Part shown: positions 1-10,565 of the stretch, in pieces
Position numbering within the stretch: the stretch's first letter is position 1
How the letters are laid out: every line of letters begins with the position of its first letter
Source: Melieria omissa
Lineage: Eukaryota > Arthropoda > Insecta > Diptera > Ulidiidae
Direction of reading: 5' to 3'
Assembly (NCBI GenBank): GCA_963971225.1
Contig: CAXARI010000158.1
Location: 186,001-250,000, forward strand
DNA: 64,000 nt
Notes under the pieces: model-generated
What the model was told of the DNA's origin: nothing
The model's database searches: none
What the model saw: only the letters and a program-made list of their open reading frames with translations
Program-made: the position numbers and the translations under genes

Positions 1-50
1 CTGTTAAATCTCGACCCGTTAACGGATTTTAATAATATTATGCCTTATTA

Positions 51-227
51 TTTAGCTAGACTCGTACGCTTTCTATAATGGTATCAATCATCCTTCTATA
101 CCCCAAGGTTCGAAAGCAAATCGATTTGGAACGGTGACTTTGAAAAAATTGCTACTTGGGTGCAACCACTAAAATGCTTGTCAACACCAAATGCATAAGT
201 GCATATTAATAATTGACCCCTTAAAAT
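51..227. repeat. Satellite subunit A (reference copy, unit 1)
   Basis: First ~177-bp subunit. It begins tttagctaga, carries ATCGAT at 120–125 and the word aaatgcttgt at 172–181, and ends with gaccccttaaaa just before subunit B. The same landmarks recur at nearly the same spacing in B and C, so the unit's backbone is an old, diverged shorter satellite. Only the landmarks are well conserved between subunits. Confidence 0.85.
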
Positions 228-409
228 TTAGCCAGAGTCTTATGCTTTCTATATTGGTCCCTAACTTTTCATTATCCTTCAGGAATAATGAGCATATCGA
301 TGCGCAAGGATAACATTGAAAAACTGCCTATTACAAAATACACACTCACCACTAAAGTGCTTATAGATTCCAAACGGTATGGGTTACGTTAATAAAAACC
401 CCCTTAAAA
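228..409. repeat. Satellite subunit B (reference copy, unit 1)
   Basis: Second subunit, about 182 bp. It begins tttagccagagtcttatgc, close to subunit A's tttagctagactcgtatgc. ATCGAT is at 296–301 (176 bp after A's copy), the word actaaagtgctta matches A's actaaaatgcttg at 182 bp spacing, and it ends with cccccttaaaat in this unit (ccccttaaaat in most). Confidence 0.85.
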
Positions 410-583
410 TGTAGCTAGAGATTGCAGCTTTATCAAATTAAATCAATAATTTGATTACTATTAGGCAATCATGAACAGATCGATGCGCAAGAGTGACATT
501 AAATGGCTGCCTACTGCAAAATCGATAAAATGCTTGTAAAATATGATGATTCTAGGTTTATAGAAAAAATAATAACCTTAAAA
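410..583. repeat. Satellite subunit C (reference copy, unit 1)
   Basis: Third subunit, about 174 bp. It begins tgtagctagag. The core atcgatgcgcaag at 479–491 is identical to the matching core in B (296–308). aaatgcttgt is at 528–537, and the end reads aaccttaaaa. A second ATCGAT lies at 521–526. The far end of this subunit is lost in units 39 and 41. Confidence 0.85.
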
Positions 584-687
584 CCTAGCTGGAGTTTTGA
601 GCTTTCATAAATGGGGTCAATCTTCTCGCTATCTCAGATAATGCAGGAGAATTTCGTTGTGGGAAAGTGATATCGACCACATGATAC

Positions 688-695
688 ATCTATAT
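688..695. other. Left target-site duplication of the hAT-like element
   Basis: ATCTATAT directly before CAGGGGTGC. It is identical to 1046–1053 and conserved in the other units. It belongs to subunit D. Confidence 0.8.
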
Positions 696-1045
696 CAGGG
701 GTGCCCAAAATCTTCTTATGGAAAAGCAAAATCCAATACATGTAAAGTTGCCCAAAAAAAATGCAAACAAATTATTTAATTAATTAGTTGAAAGCACATT
801 GTGCATTTCGCTTGACCCTTAAAATTATAAGTGAAAAAAATATAATGTTCCCATTTGTCATTGCCGAAAGGCCAACCAATCGCCAACACAAAAAAGCATA
901 CACACAAAAACTACAACAACAAAAGCATCTAATTTGTTTTCATACATACAATCTCTTGAGGCAACAAAACAAAAATCCGCGCAGCCCCCACACGTGTTGC
1001 TTCGTTGCTGTCACAACAACGACTGATTGAAACAATGCACCTCTG
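696..1045. mobile_element. Non-autonomous hAT-like element, 350-bp variant (unit 1)
   Basis: The element starts CAGGGGTGCCC and ends AATGCACCTCTG. The inverse complement of the end, CAGAGGTGCATT, pairs with the start over 9 bp with one mismatch. Both sides carry ATCTATAT (688–695 and 1046–1053), an 8-bp target duplication that fits the hAT preferences nTnnnnAn and nnnTAnnn. hAT transposons typically have short imperfect inverted repeats beginning CAG and 8-bp duplications. The inside is A-rich with a CAA-rich tract and ACACGTGT, and has no transposase-like frame, so it is MITE-sized and non-autonomous. This 350-bp form has a longer CA/CAA tract and recurs in units 3, 10, 13, 14 and 16. Which autonomous hAT mobilised it cannot be seen here. 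Confidence 0.8.
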
Positions 1046-1053
1046 ATCTATAT
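1046..1053. other. Right target-site duplication of the hAT-like element
   Basis: ATCTATAT directly after GCACCTCTG. With the following aa it makes TATATAA, which looks like a TATA box but is explained by the duplicated target. Subunit D resumes right after it. Confidence 0.8.
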
Positions 1054-1089
1054 AACCAATCAATCACTTTAATCAAAATGGCGTCAAAA

Positions 1090-1216
1090 TTAAGCCAGAG
1101 TGACCACCTTTCACCAATTTGGTAAATAAAAAAAATATCCCACCGGCAGCATGATCGAAATTATGGCTGTTAAATCTCGACCCGTTAACGGATTTTAATA
1201 ATATTATGCCTTATTA
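1090..1216. repeat. Satellite subunit E, shortened, spans the chosen unit boundary
   Basis: Begins ttaagccagagtg, like the start of subunit B, and runs across the chosen unit boundary into the next unit's first 50 bp. It ends cgttaacggattttaat then tattat, comparable with B's ggttacgttaataaaa end. At about 127 bp it is roughly 50 bp shorter than the others and lacks the aaatgcttgt landmark, so it is best read as an internally deleted fifth subunit. Confidence 0.7.
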
Positions 1217-2346
1217 TTTAGCTAGACTCGTATGCTTTCTATAATGGTATCAATCATCCTTCTATACCCCAAGGTTCGAAAGCAAATCGATTTGGAACGG
1301 TGACTTTGAAAAAATTGCTACTTGGGTGCAACCACTAAAATGCTTGTCAACACCAAATGCATAAGTGCATATTAATAATTGACCCCTTAAAATTTAGCCA
1401 GAGTCTTATGCTTTCTATATTGGTCCCTAACTTTTCATTATCCTTCAGGAATAATGAGCATATCGATGCGCAAGGATAACATTGAAAAACTGCCTATTAC
1501 AAAATACACACTCACCACTAAAGTGCTTATAGATTCCAAACGGTATGGGTTACATTAATAAAAAACCCCTTAAAATGTAGCTAGAGATTGCAGCTTTATC
1601 AAATTAAATCAATAATTTCATTACTATTCGGCAATCATGAACAGATCGATGCGCAAGAGTGACATTAAATGGCTGCCTACTGCAAAATCGATAAAATGCT
1701 TGTAAAATATGATGATTCTAGGTTTATAGAAAAAATATCAACCTTAAAACCTAGCTGGAGTTTTGAGCTTTCATAAATGGGGTCAATCTTCTCGCTATCT
1801 CAAATAATGCAGCAGAATTTCGTTGTGGAAAAGTGATATCGACCACATGATACATCTATATCAGGGGTGCCAAAATATTCTTATGGAAAAGCAAAAACCA
1901 ATACATGTAAAGTTGCCCAAAAATATGCAAACAAATTATTTAATTAATTGAATTAGTTGAAAGCACATTGTGCATTTCGCTTGACCCTTAAAATTATAAG
2001 TGAAAAAAATATAATGTTCCCATTTGTCATTGCCGAAAGGCCAACCAATCGCCAAAACAAAAACTACAACAACAAAAGCATCTAATTTTTTTTCATACAT
2101 AGAATTTCTTGAGGAAACAAAACAAAAATCCGCGCAGCCCCCACACGTGTTGCTTCGTTGCTGTCACAACAACGACTGATTGAAAGAATGCACCTCTGAT
2201 CTATATAACCAATCAAATGCTTATGGAACCTAAGTACGCACAATCACTTTAATCAAAATGGCGTCAAAATTAAGCCAGAGTGACCACCTTTCACCAATTT
2301 GGTAAATAAAAAAAATATCCCACCGGCAGCATGATCGAAATTATGG
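1167..2346. repeat. Unit 2 (1180 bp)
   Basis: The hAT-like copy is 1862–2198 (337 bp). Markers are cagcagaatttc, ttacattaat, tgccaaaatattc and attcggcaatc. The last of these recurs only in the partial unit at the right edge. Confidence 0.95.
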
Positions 2347-3512
2347 CTGTTAAATCTCGACCCGTTAACGGATTTTAATAATATTATGCCTTATTATTTA
2401 GCTAGACTCGTATGCTTTCTATAATGGTATCAATCATCCTTCTATACCCCAAGGTTCGAAAGCAAATCGATTTGGAACGGTGACTTTGAAAAAATTGCTA
2501 CTTGGGTGCAACCACTAAAATGCTTGTCAACACCAAATGCATAAGTGCATATTAATAATTGACCCCTTAAAATTTAGCCAGAGTCTTATGCTTTCTATAT
2601 TGGTCCCTAACTTTTCATTATCCTTCAGGAATAATGAGCATATCGATGCGCAAGGATAACATTGAAAAACTGCCTATTACAAAATACACACTCACCACTA
2701 AAGTGCTTATAGATTCCAAACGGTATGGGTTACGTTAATAAAAACCCCCTTAAAATGTAGCTAGAGATTGCAGCTTTATCAAATTAAATCAATAGTTTGA
2801 TTACTATTAGGCAATCATGAACAGATCGATGCGCAAGAGTGACATTAAATGGCTGCCTACTGCAAAATCGATAAAATGCTTGTAAAATATGATGATTCTA
2901 GGTTTATAGAAAAAATAATAACCTTAAAACCTAGCTGGAGTTTTGAGCTTTCATAAATGGGGTCAATCTTCTCGCTATCTCAGATAATGCAGGAGAATTT
3001 CGTTGTGGGAAAGTGATATCGACCACATGATACATCTATATCAGGGGTGCCCAAAATCTTCTTATGGAAAAGCAAAATCCAATACATGTAAAGTTGCCCA
3101 AAAAAAATGCAAACAAATTATTTAATTAATTAGTTGAAAGCACATTGTGCATTTCGCTTGACCCTTAAAATTATAAGTGAAAAAAATATAATGTTCCCAT
3201 TTGTCATTGCCGAAAGGCCAACCAATCGCCAACACAAAAAAGCATACACACAAAAACTACAACAACAAAAGCATCTAATTTGTTTTCATACATACAATCT
3301 CTTGAGGCAACAAAACAAAAATCCGCGCAGCCCCCACACGTGTTGCTTCGTTGCTGTCACAACAACGACTGATTGAAACAATGCACCTCTGATCTATATA
3401 ACCAATCAATCACTTTAATCAAAATGGCGTCAAAATTAAGCCAGAGTGACCACCTTTCACCAATTTGGTAAATAAAAAAAATATCCCACCGGCAGCATGA
3501 TCGAAATTATGG
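2347..3512. repeat. Unit 3, short-tail class (1166 bp)
   Basis: The hAT-like copy is 3042–3391 (350 bp). Almost the same as unit 1, sharing gtgggaaag and the 27-bp tail loss; aatagtttg is a private change. Confidence 0.95.
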
Positions 3513-4689
3513 CTGTTAAATCTCGACCCGTTAACGGATTTTAATAATATTATGCCTTATTATTTAGCTAGACTCGTATGCTTTCTATAATGGTATCAAT
3601 CATCCTTCTATACCCCAAGGTTCGAAAGCAAATCGATTTGGAACGGTGACTTTGAAAAAATTGCTACTTGGGTGCAACCACTAAAATGCTTGTCAACACC
3701 AAATGCATAAGTGCATATTAATAATTGACCCCTTAAAATTTAGCCAGAGTCTTATGCTTTCTATATTGGTCCCTAACTTTTCATTATCCTTCAGGAATAA
3801 TGAGCATATCGATGCGCAAGGATAACATTGAAAAACTGCCTATTACAAAATACACACTCACCACTAAAGTACTTATAGATTCCAAACGGTATGGGTTACG
3901 TTAATAAAAAACCCCTTAAAATGTAGCTAGAGATTGCAGCTTTATCAAATTAAATCAATAATTTGATTACTATTAGGCAATCATGAACAGATCGATGCGC
4001 AAGAGTGACATTAAATGGCTGCCTACTGCAAAATCGATAAAATGCTTGTAAAATATGATGATTCTAGGTTTATAGAAAAAATAATAACCTTAAAACCTAG
4101 CTGGAGTTTTGAGCTTTCATAAATGGGGTCAATCTTCTCGCTATCTCAAATAATGCAGGAGAATTTCGTGGAAAAGTGATATCGACCACATGATACATCT
4201 ATATCAGGGGTGCCCAAAGTCTTCTTATGGAAAAGCAAAAACCAATACATTTAAACTTGCCCAAAAAAATGCAAACAAATTATTTAATTAATTGAATTAG
4301 TTGAAAGCACATTGTGCATTTCGCTTGACCCTTAAAATTATAAGTGAAAAAAATATAATGTTCCCATTTGTCATTGCCGAAAGGCCAACCAATCGCCAAA
4401 ACAAAAACTACAACAACAAAAGCATCTAATTTTTTTTCATACATAGAATTTCTTGAGGAAACAAAACAAAAATCCGCGCAGCCCCCACACGTGTTGCTTC
4501 GTTGCTGTCACAACAACGACTGATTGAAAGAATGCACCTCTGATCTATATAACCAATCAAATGCTTGTGGAACCTAAGTACGCACAATCACTTTAATCAA
4601 AATGGCGTCAAAATTAAGCCAGAGTGACCACCTTTCAATAATTTGGTAAATAAAAAAATATCCCACCGGCAGCATGATCGAAATTATGG
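3513..4689. repeat. Unit 4 (1177 bp)
   Basis: The hAT-like copy is 4205–4542 (338 bp). Three bases are missing in subunit D (aatttcgtggaaaag). The variant gtacttata is also present. Confidence 0.95.
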
Positions 4690-5869
4690 CTGTTAAATCT
4701 CGACCCGTTAACGGATTTTAATAATATTATGCCTTATTATTTAGCTACACTCGTATGCTTTCTATAATGGTATCAATCATCCTTCTATACCCCAAGGTTC
4801 GAAAGCAAATCGATTTGGAACGGTGACTTTGAAAAAATTGCTACTTGGGTGCAACCACTAAAATGCTTGTCAACACCAAATGCATAAGTGCATATTAATA
4901 ATTGACCCCTTAAAATTTAGCCAGAGTCTTATGCTTTCTATATTGGTCCCTAACTTTTCATTATCCTTCAGGAATAATGAGCATATCGATGCGCAAGGAT
5001 AACATTGAAAAACTGCCTATTACAAAATACACACTCACCACTAAAGTGCTTATAGATTCCAAACGGTATGGGTTACGTTAATAAAAAACCCCTTAAAATG
5101 TAGCTAGAGATTGCAGCTTTATCAAATTAAATCAATAATTTGATTACTATTAGGCAATCATGAACAGATCGATGCGCAAGAGTGACATTAAATGGCTGCC
5201 TACTGCAAAATCGATAAAATGCTTGTAAAATATGATGATTCTAGGTTTATAGAAAAAATAATAACCTTAAAACCTAGCTGGAGTTTTGAGCTTTCATAAC
5301 TGGGGTCAATCTTCTCGCTATCTCAAAAAATGCAGGAGAATTTCGTTGTGGAAAAGTGATATCGACCACATGATACATCTATATCAGGGGTGCCCAAAGT
5401 CTTCTTATGGAAAAGCAAAAACCAATACATTTAAACTTGCCCAAAAAAATGCAAACAAATTATTTAATTAATTGAATTAGTTGAAAGCACATTGTGCATT
5501 TCGCTTGACCCTTAAAATTATAAGTGAAAAAAATATAATGTTCCCATTTGTCATTGCCGAAAGGCCAACCAATCGCCAAAACAAAAACTACAACAACAAA
5601 AGCATCTAATTTTTTTTCATACATAGAATTTCTTGAGGAAACAAAACAAAAATCCGCGCAGCCCCCACACGTGTTGCTTCGTTGCTGTCACAACAACGAC
5701 TGATTGAAAGAATGCACCTCTGATCTATATAACCAATCAAATGCTTGTGGAACCTAAGTACGCACAATCACTTTAATCAAAATGGCGTCAAAATTAAGCC
5801 AGAGTGACCACCTTTCAATAATTTGGTAAATAAAAAAATATCCCACCGGCAGCATGATCGAAATTATGG
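4690..5869. repeat. Unit 5 (1180 bp)
   Basis: The hAT-like copy is 5385–5722. Private changes tcataactgggg and tctcaaaaaatgc in subunit D remove stops and open a meaningless 61-codon frame. It carries ctacactcg at the start of subunit A. Confidence 0.95.
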
Positions 5870-7049
5870 CTGTTAAATCTCGACCCGTTAACGGATTTTA
5901 ATAATATTATGCCTTATTATTTAGCTAGACTCGTATGCTTTCTATAATGGTATCAATCATCCTTCTATACCCCAAGGTTCGAAAGCAAATCGATTTGGAA
6001 CGGTGACTTTGAAAAAATTGCTACTTGGGTGCAACCACTAAAATGCTTGTCAACACCAAATGCATAAGTGCATATTAATAATTGACCCCTTAAAATTTAG
6101 CCAGAGTCTTATGCTTTCTATATTGGTCCCTAACTTTTCATTATCCTTCAGGAATAATGAGCATATCGATGCGCAAGGATAACATTGAAAAACTGCCTAT
6201 TACAAAATACACACTCACCACTAAAGTGCTTATAGATTCCAAACGGTATGGGTTACGTTAATAAAAAACCCCTTAAAATGTAGCTAGAGATTGCAGCTTT
6301 ATCAAATTAAATCAATAATTTGATTACTATTAGGCAATCATGAACAGATCGATGCGCAAGAGTGACATTAAATGGCTGCCTACTGCAAAATCGATAAAAT
6401 GCTTGTAAAATATGATGATTCTAGGTTTATAGAAAAAATAATAACCTTAAAACCTAGCTGGAGTTTTGAGCTTTCATAAATGGGGTCAATCTTCTCGCTA
6501 TCTCAAATAATGCAGGAGAATTTCGTTGTGGAAAAGTGATATCGACCACATGATACATCTATATCAGGGGTGCCCAAAGTCTTCTTATGGAAAAGCAAAA
6601 ACCAATACATTTAAAGTTGCCCAAAAAAATGCAAACAAATTATTTAATTAATTGAATTAGTTGAAAGCACATTGTGCATTTCGCTTGACCCTTAAAATTA
6701 TAAGTGAAAAAAATATAATGTTCCCATTTGTCATTGCCGAAAGGCCAACCAATCGCCAAAACAAAAACTACAACAACAAAAGCATCTAATTTTTTTTCAT
6801 ACATAGAATTTCTTGAGGAAACAAAACAAAAATCCGCGCAGCCCCCACACGTGTTGCTTCGTTGCTGTCACAACAACGACTGATTGAAAGAATGCACCTC
6901 TGATCTATATAACCAATCAAATGCTTGTGGAACCTAAGTACGCACAATCACTTTAATCAAAATGGCGTCAAAAGTAGGCCAGAGTGACCACCTTTCAATA
7001 ATTTGGTAAATAAAAAAATATCCCACCGGCAGCATGATCGAAATTATGG
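5870..7049. repeat. Unit 6 (1180 bp)
   Basis: The hAT-like copy is 6565–6902. Marker aaagtaggccagag at the start of subunit E. Confidence 0.95.
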
Positions 7050-8230
7050 CTGTTAAATCTCGACCCGTTAACGGATTTTAATAATATTATGCCTTATTAT
7101 TTAGCTAGACTCGTATGCTTTCTATAATGGTATCAATCATCCTTCTATACCCCAAGGTTCGAAAGCAAATCGATTTGGAACGGTGACTTTGAAAAAATTG
7201 CTACTTGGGTGCAACCACTAAAATGCTTGTCAACACCAAATGCATAAGTGCATATTAATAGTTGACCCCTTAAAATTTAGCCAGAGTCTTATGCTTTCTA
7301 TATTGGTCCCTAACTTTTCATTATCCTTCAGGAATAATGAGCATATCGATGCGCAAGGATAACATTGAAAAACTGCCTATTACAAAATACACACTCACCA
7401 CTAAAGTGCTTATAGATTCCAAACGGTATGGGTTACGTTAATAAAAAACCCCTTAAAATGAAGCTAGAGATTGCAGCTTTATCAAATTAAATCAATAATT
7501 TGATTACTATTAGGCAATCATGAACAGATCGATGCGCAAGAGTGACATTAAATGGCTGCCTACTGCAAAATCGATAAAATGCTTGTAAAATATGATGATT
7601 CTAGGTTTATAGAAAAAATAATAACCTTAAAACCTAGCTGGAGTTTTGAGCTTTCATAAATGGGGTCAATCTTCTCGCTATCTCAAATAATGCAGGAGAA
7701 TTTCGTTGTGGAAAAGTGATATCGACCACATGATACATCTATATCAGGGGTGCCCAAAGTCTTCTTATGGAAAAGCAAAAACCAATACATTTAAACTTGC
7801 CCAAAAAAATGCAAACAAATTATTTAATTAATTGAATTAGTTGAAAGCACATTGTGCATTTCGCTTGACCCTTAAAATTATAAGTGAAAAAAATATAATG
7901 TTCCCATTTGTCATTGCCGAAAGGCCAACCAATCGCCAAAACAAAAACTACAACAACAAAAGCATCTAATTTTTTTTCATACATAGAATTTCTTGAGGAA
8001 ACAAAACAAAAATCCGCGCAGCCCCCACACGTGTTGCTTCGTTGCTGTCACAACAACGACTGATTGAAAGAATGCACCTCTGATCTATATAACCAATCAA
8101 ATGCTTGTGGAACCTAAGTACGCACAATCACTTTAATCAAAATGGCGTCAAAATTAAGCCAGAGTGACCACCTTTCACCAATTTGGTAAATAAAAAAAAT
8201 ATCCCACCGGCAGCATGATCGAAATTATGG
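7050..8230. repeat. Unit 7 (1181 bp)
   Basis: The hAT-like copy is 7745–8082. Markers aatagttgacc and aatgaagctag, and an eight-A run before tatccc. Confidence 0.95.
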
Positions 8231-9410
8231 CTGTTAAATCTCGACCCGTTAACGGATTTTAATATTATTATGCCTTATTATTTAGCTACACTCGTATGCT
8301 TTCTATAATGGTATCAATCATCCTTCTATACCCCAAGGTTCGAAAGCAAATCGATTTGGAACGGTGACTTTGAAAAAATTGCTACTTGGGTGCAACCACT
8401 AAAATGCTTGTCAACACCAAATGCATAAGTGCATATTAATAATTGACCCCTTAAAATTTAGCCAGAGTCTTATGCTTTCTATATTGGTCCCTAACTTTTC
8501 ATTATCCTTCAGGAATAATGAGCATATCGATGCGCAAGGATAACATTGAAAAACTGCCTATTATAAAATACACACTCACCACTAAAGTGCTTATAGATTC
8601 CAAACGGTATGGGTTACGTTAATAAAAAACCCCTTAAAATGTAGCTAGAGATTGCAGCTTTATCAAATTAAATCAATAATTTGATTACTATTAGGCAATC
8701 ATGAACAGATCGATGCGCAAGAGTGACATTAAATGGCTGCCTACTGCAAAATCGATAAAATGCTTGTAAAATATGATGATTCTAGGTTTATAGAAAAAAT
8801 AATAACCTTAAAACCTAGCTGGAGTTTTGAGCTTTCATAAATGGGGTCAATCTTCTCGCTATCTCAAATAATGCAGGAGACTTTCATTGTGGAAAAGTGA
8901 TATCGACCACATGATACATCTATATCAGGGGTGCCCAAAGTCTTCTTATGGAAAAGCGAAAACCAATACATTTAAAGTTGCCCAAAAAAATGCAAACAAA
9001 TTATTTAATTAATTGAATTAGTTGAAAGCACATTGTGCATTTCGCTTGACCCTTAAAATTATAAGTGAAAAAAATATAATGTTCCCATTTGTCATTGCCG
9101 AAAGGCCAACCAATCGCCAAAACAAAAACTACAACAACAAAAGCATCTAATTTTTTTTCATACATAGAATTTCTTGAGGAAACAAAACAAAAATCCGCGC
9201 AGCCCCCACACGTGTTGCTTCGTTGCTGTCACAACAACGACTGATTGAAAGAATGCACCTCTGATCTATATAACCAATCAAATGCTTGTGGAACCTAAGT
9301 ACGCACAATCACTTTAATCAAAATGGCGTCAAAATTAAGCCAGAGTGACCACCTTTCAATAATTTGGTAAATAAAAAAATATCCCACCGGCAGCATGATC
9401 GAAATTATGG
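8231..9410. repeat. Unit 8 (1180 bp)
   Basis: The hAT-like copy is 8926–9263. Carries the linked pair aatattattatg and ctacactcg at its start, plus gagactttcattg in subunit D. Confidence 0.95.
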
Positions 9411-10565
9411 CTGTTAAATCTCGACCCGTTAACGGATTTTAATAATATTATGCCTTATTATTTAGCTAGACTCGTATGCTTTCTATAATGGTATCAATCA
9501 TCCTTCTATACCCCAAGGTTCGAAAGCAAATCGATTTGGAACGGTGACTTTGAAAAAATTGCTACTTGGGTGCAACCACTAAAATGCTTGTCAACACCAA
9601 ATGCATAAGTGCATATTAATAATTGACCCCTTAAAATTTAGCCAGAGTCTTATGCTTTCTATATTGGTCCCTAACTTTTCATTATCCTTCAGGAATAATG
9701 AGCATATCGATGCGCAAGGATAACATTGAAAAACTGCCTATTACAAAATACACACTCACCACTAAAGTGCTTATAGATTCCAAACGGTATGGGTTACGTT
9801 AATAAAAAACCCCTTAAAATGTAGCTAGACATTGCAGCTTTATCAAATTAAATCAATAATTTGATTACTATTAGGCAATCATGAACAGATCGATGCGCAA
9901 GAGTGACATTAAATGGCTGCCTACTGCAAAATCGATAAAATGCTTGTAAAATATGATGATTCTAGGTTTATAGAAAAACTAATAACCTTAAAACCTAGCT
10001 GGAGTTTTGAGCTCTCATAAATGGGGTCAATCTTCTCGCTATCTCAGATAATGCAGGAGAACTTCGTTGTGGAAAAGTGATATCGACCACATGATACATC
10101 TATATCAGGGGTGCCCAAAATCTTCTTATGGAAAAGCAAAAACCAATACATGTAAAGTTGACCAAAAAAATGCAAACTAATTATTTAGTTAATTGAATTA
10201 GTTGAAAGCACATTGTGCATTTCGCTTGACCCTTAAAATTATAAGTGAAAAAAATAGGCCAACCAATCGCCAAAACAAAAACTACAACAACAAAAGCATC
10301 TAATTTTTTTTCATACATACAATTTCTGGAGGCAAGAAAAAAAAAAATCAGCGCAGCCCCCACACGTGTTGCTTCGTTGCTGTCACAACAACGACTGATT
10401 GAAAGAATGCACCTCTGATCTATATAACCAATCAAATGCTTGTGGAACCTAAGTACGCACAATCACTTTAATCAAAATGGCGTCAAAATTAAGCCAGAGT
10501 GACCACCTTTCAATAATTTGGTAAATAAAAAAAATATCCCACCGGCAGCATGATCGAAATTATGG
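9411..10565. repeat. Unit 9, ctctc class with internal hAT deletion (1155 bp)
   Basis: Shares gagctctcat, agaacttcg, gttgaccaaa and aaactaattattta with units 12 and 15. Its hAT-like copy (10106–10417) lost 27 bp. Confidence 0.95.
10106..10417. mobile_element. hAT-like element with 27-bp internal deletion (312 bp)
   Basis: Both ends and both ATCTATAT repeats are intact. The 27 bp between gtgaaaaaaat and aggccaacc are gone, with about one base of ambiguity at the junction. The loss removes stops, so a 93-codon reverse-strand frame opens; this is a by-product, not a gene. Confidence 0.8.

Larger units (their letters stand above)
584..1089. repeat. Satellite subunit D, split by a hAT-like insertion (reference copy, unit 1)
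   Basis: Left half 584–695 begins cctagctggag, matching the start of A–C. The right half starts at 1054, directly after the second ATCTATAT. In standard units the right half reads aaccaatcaaatgcttgt and aligns with aaccactaaaatgcttgt of subunit A, then ends in ggcgtcaaaattaagccagag against A/B's cccttaaaatttagccagag. Removing the insert and one target-site copy leaves about 175 bp, the normal subunit length. In unit 1 the right half also lacks 27 bp. Confidence 0.82.
1..1166. repeat. Unit 1, short-tail class (1166 bp)
   Basis: The hAT-like copy is 696–1045 (350 bp). The D tail lacks 27 bp (ccaatcaatcac instead of the standard ccaatcaaatgc…caatcac), a loss between short caatca repeats. The variant gtgggaaag (standard gtggaaaag) is shared with unit 3. 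Confidence 0.95.

Noticed and set aside
788..1030. 80-codon forward frame, repeated in units 3, 10, 13, 14 and 16
   Set aside because: It starts at TTG, lies wholly inside the hAT-like element, exists only in the short-tail units, and its residues reflect the CAA/ACA-rich tract. There is no homology I recognise and no plausible translation start.
696..1045. Insert as a LINE, SINE or LTR remnant
   Set aside because: The insert has no poly-A end at its border, no tRNA-like A/B boxes that I could find, and no TG…CA long terminal repeat. The CAG…CTG ends and 8-bp duplication fit hAT better.
1046..1057. TATA-box-like tctatataa with a nearby CCAAT-like ccaat
   Set aside because: The TATATAA is formed by the right target duplication ATCTATAT plus two bases of subunit D, and the left duplication lacks it only because the element starts there. 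No initiator or transcript evidence.
5286..5471. 61-codon forward frame in unit 5
   Set aside because: TTG start; present only because of private changes in subunit D that remove stops; no recognisable protein.
10181..10462. Reverse-strand frame with a hydrophobic run (also 13683–13991, 44435–44692, 46680–46937)
   Set aside because: The start codon is TTG or GTG. The frame opens only through local indels or one change (tgtcac to tgccac) that removes a TGA. The valine-rich stretch is the complement of the CAA-rich tract. It is a by-product of the repeat, not a membrane protein.
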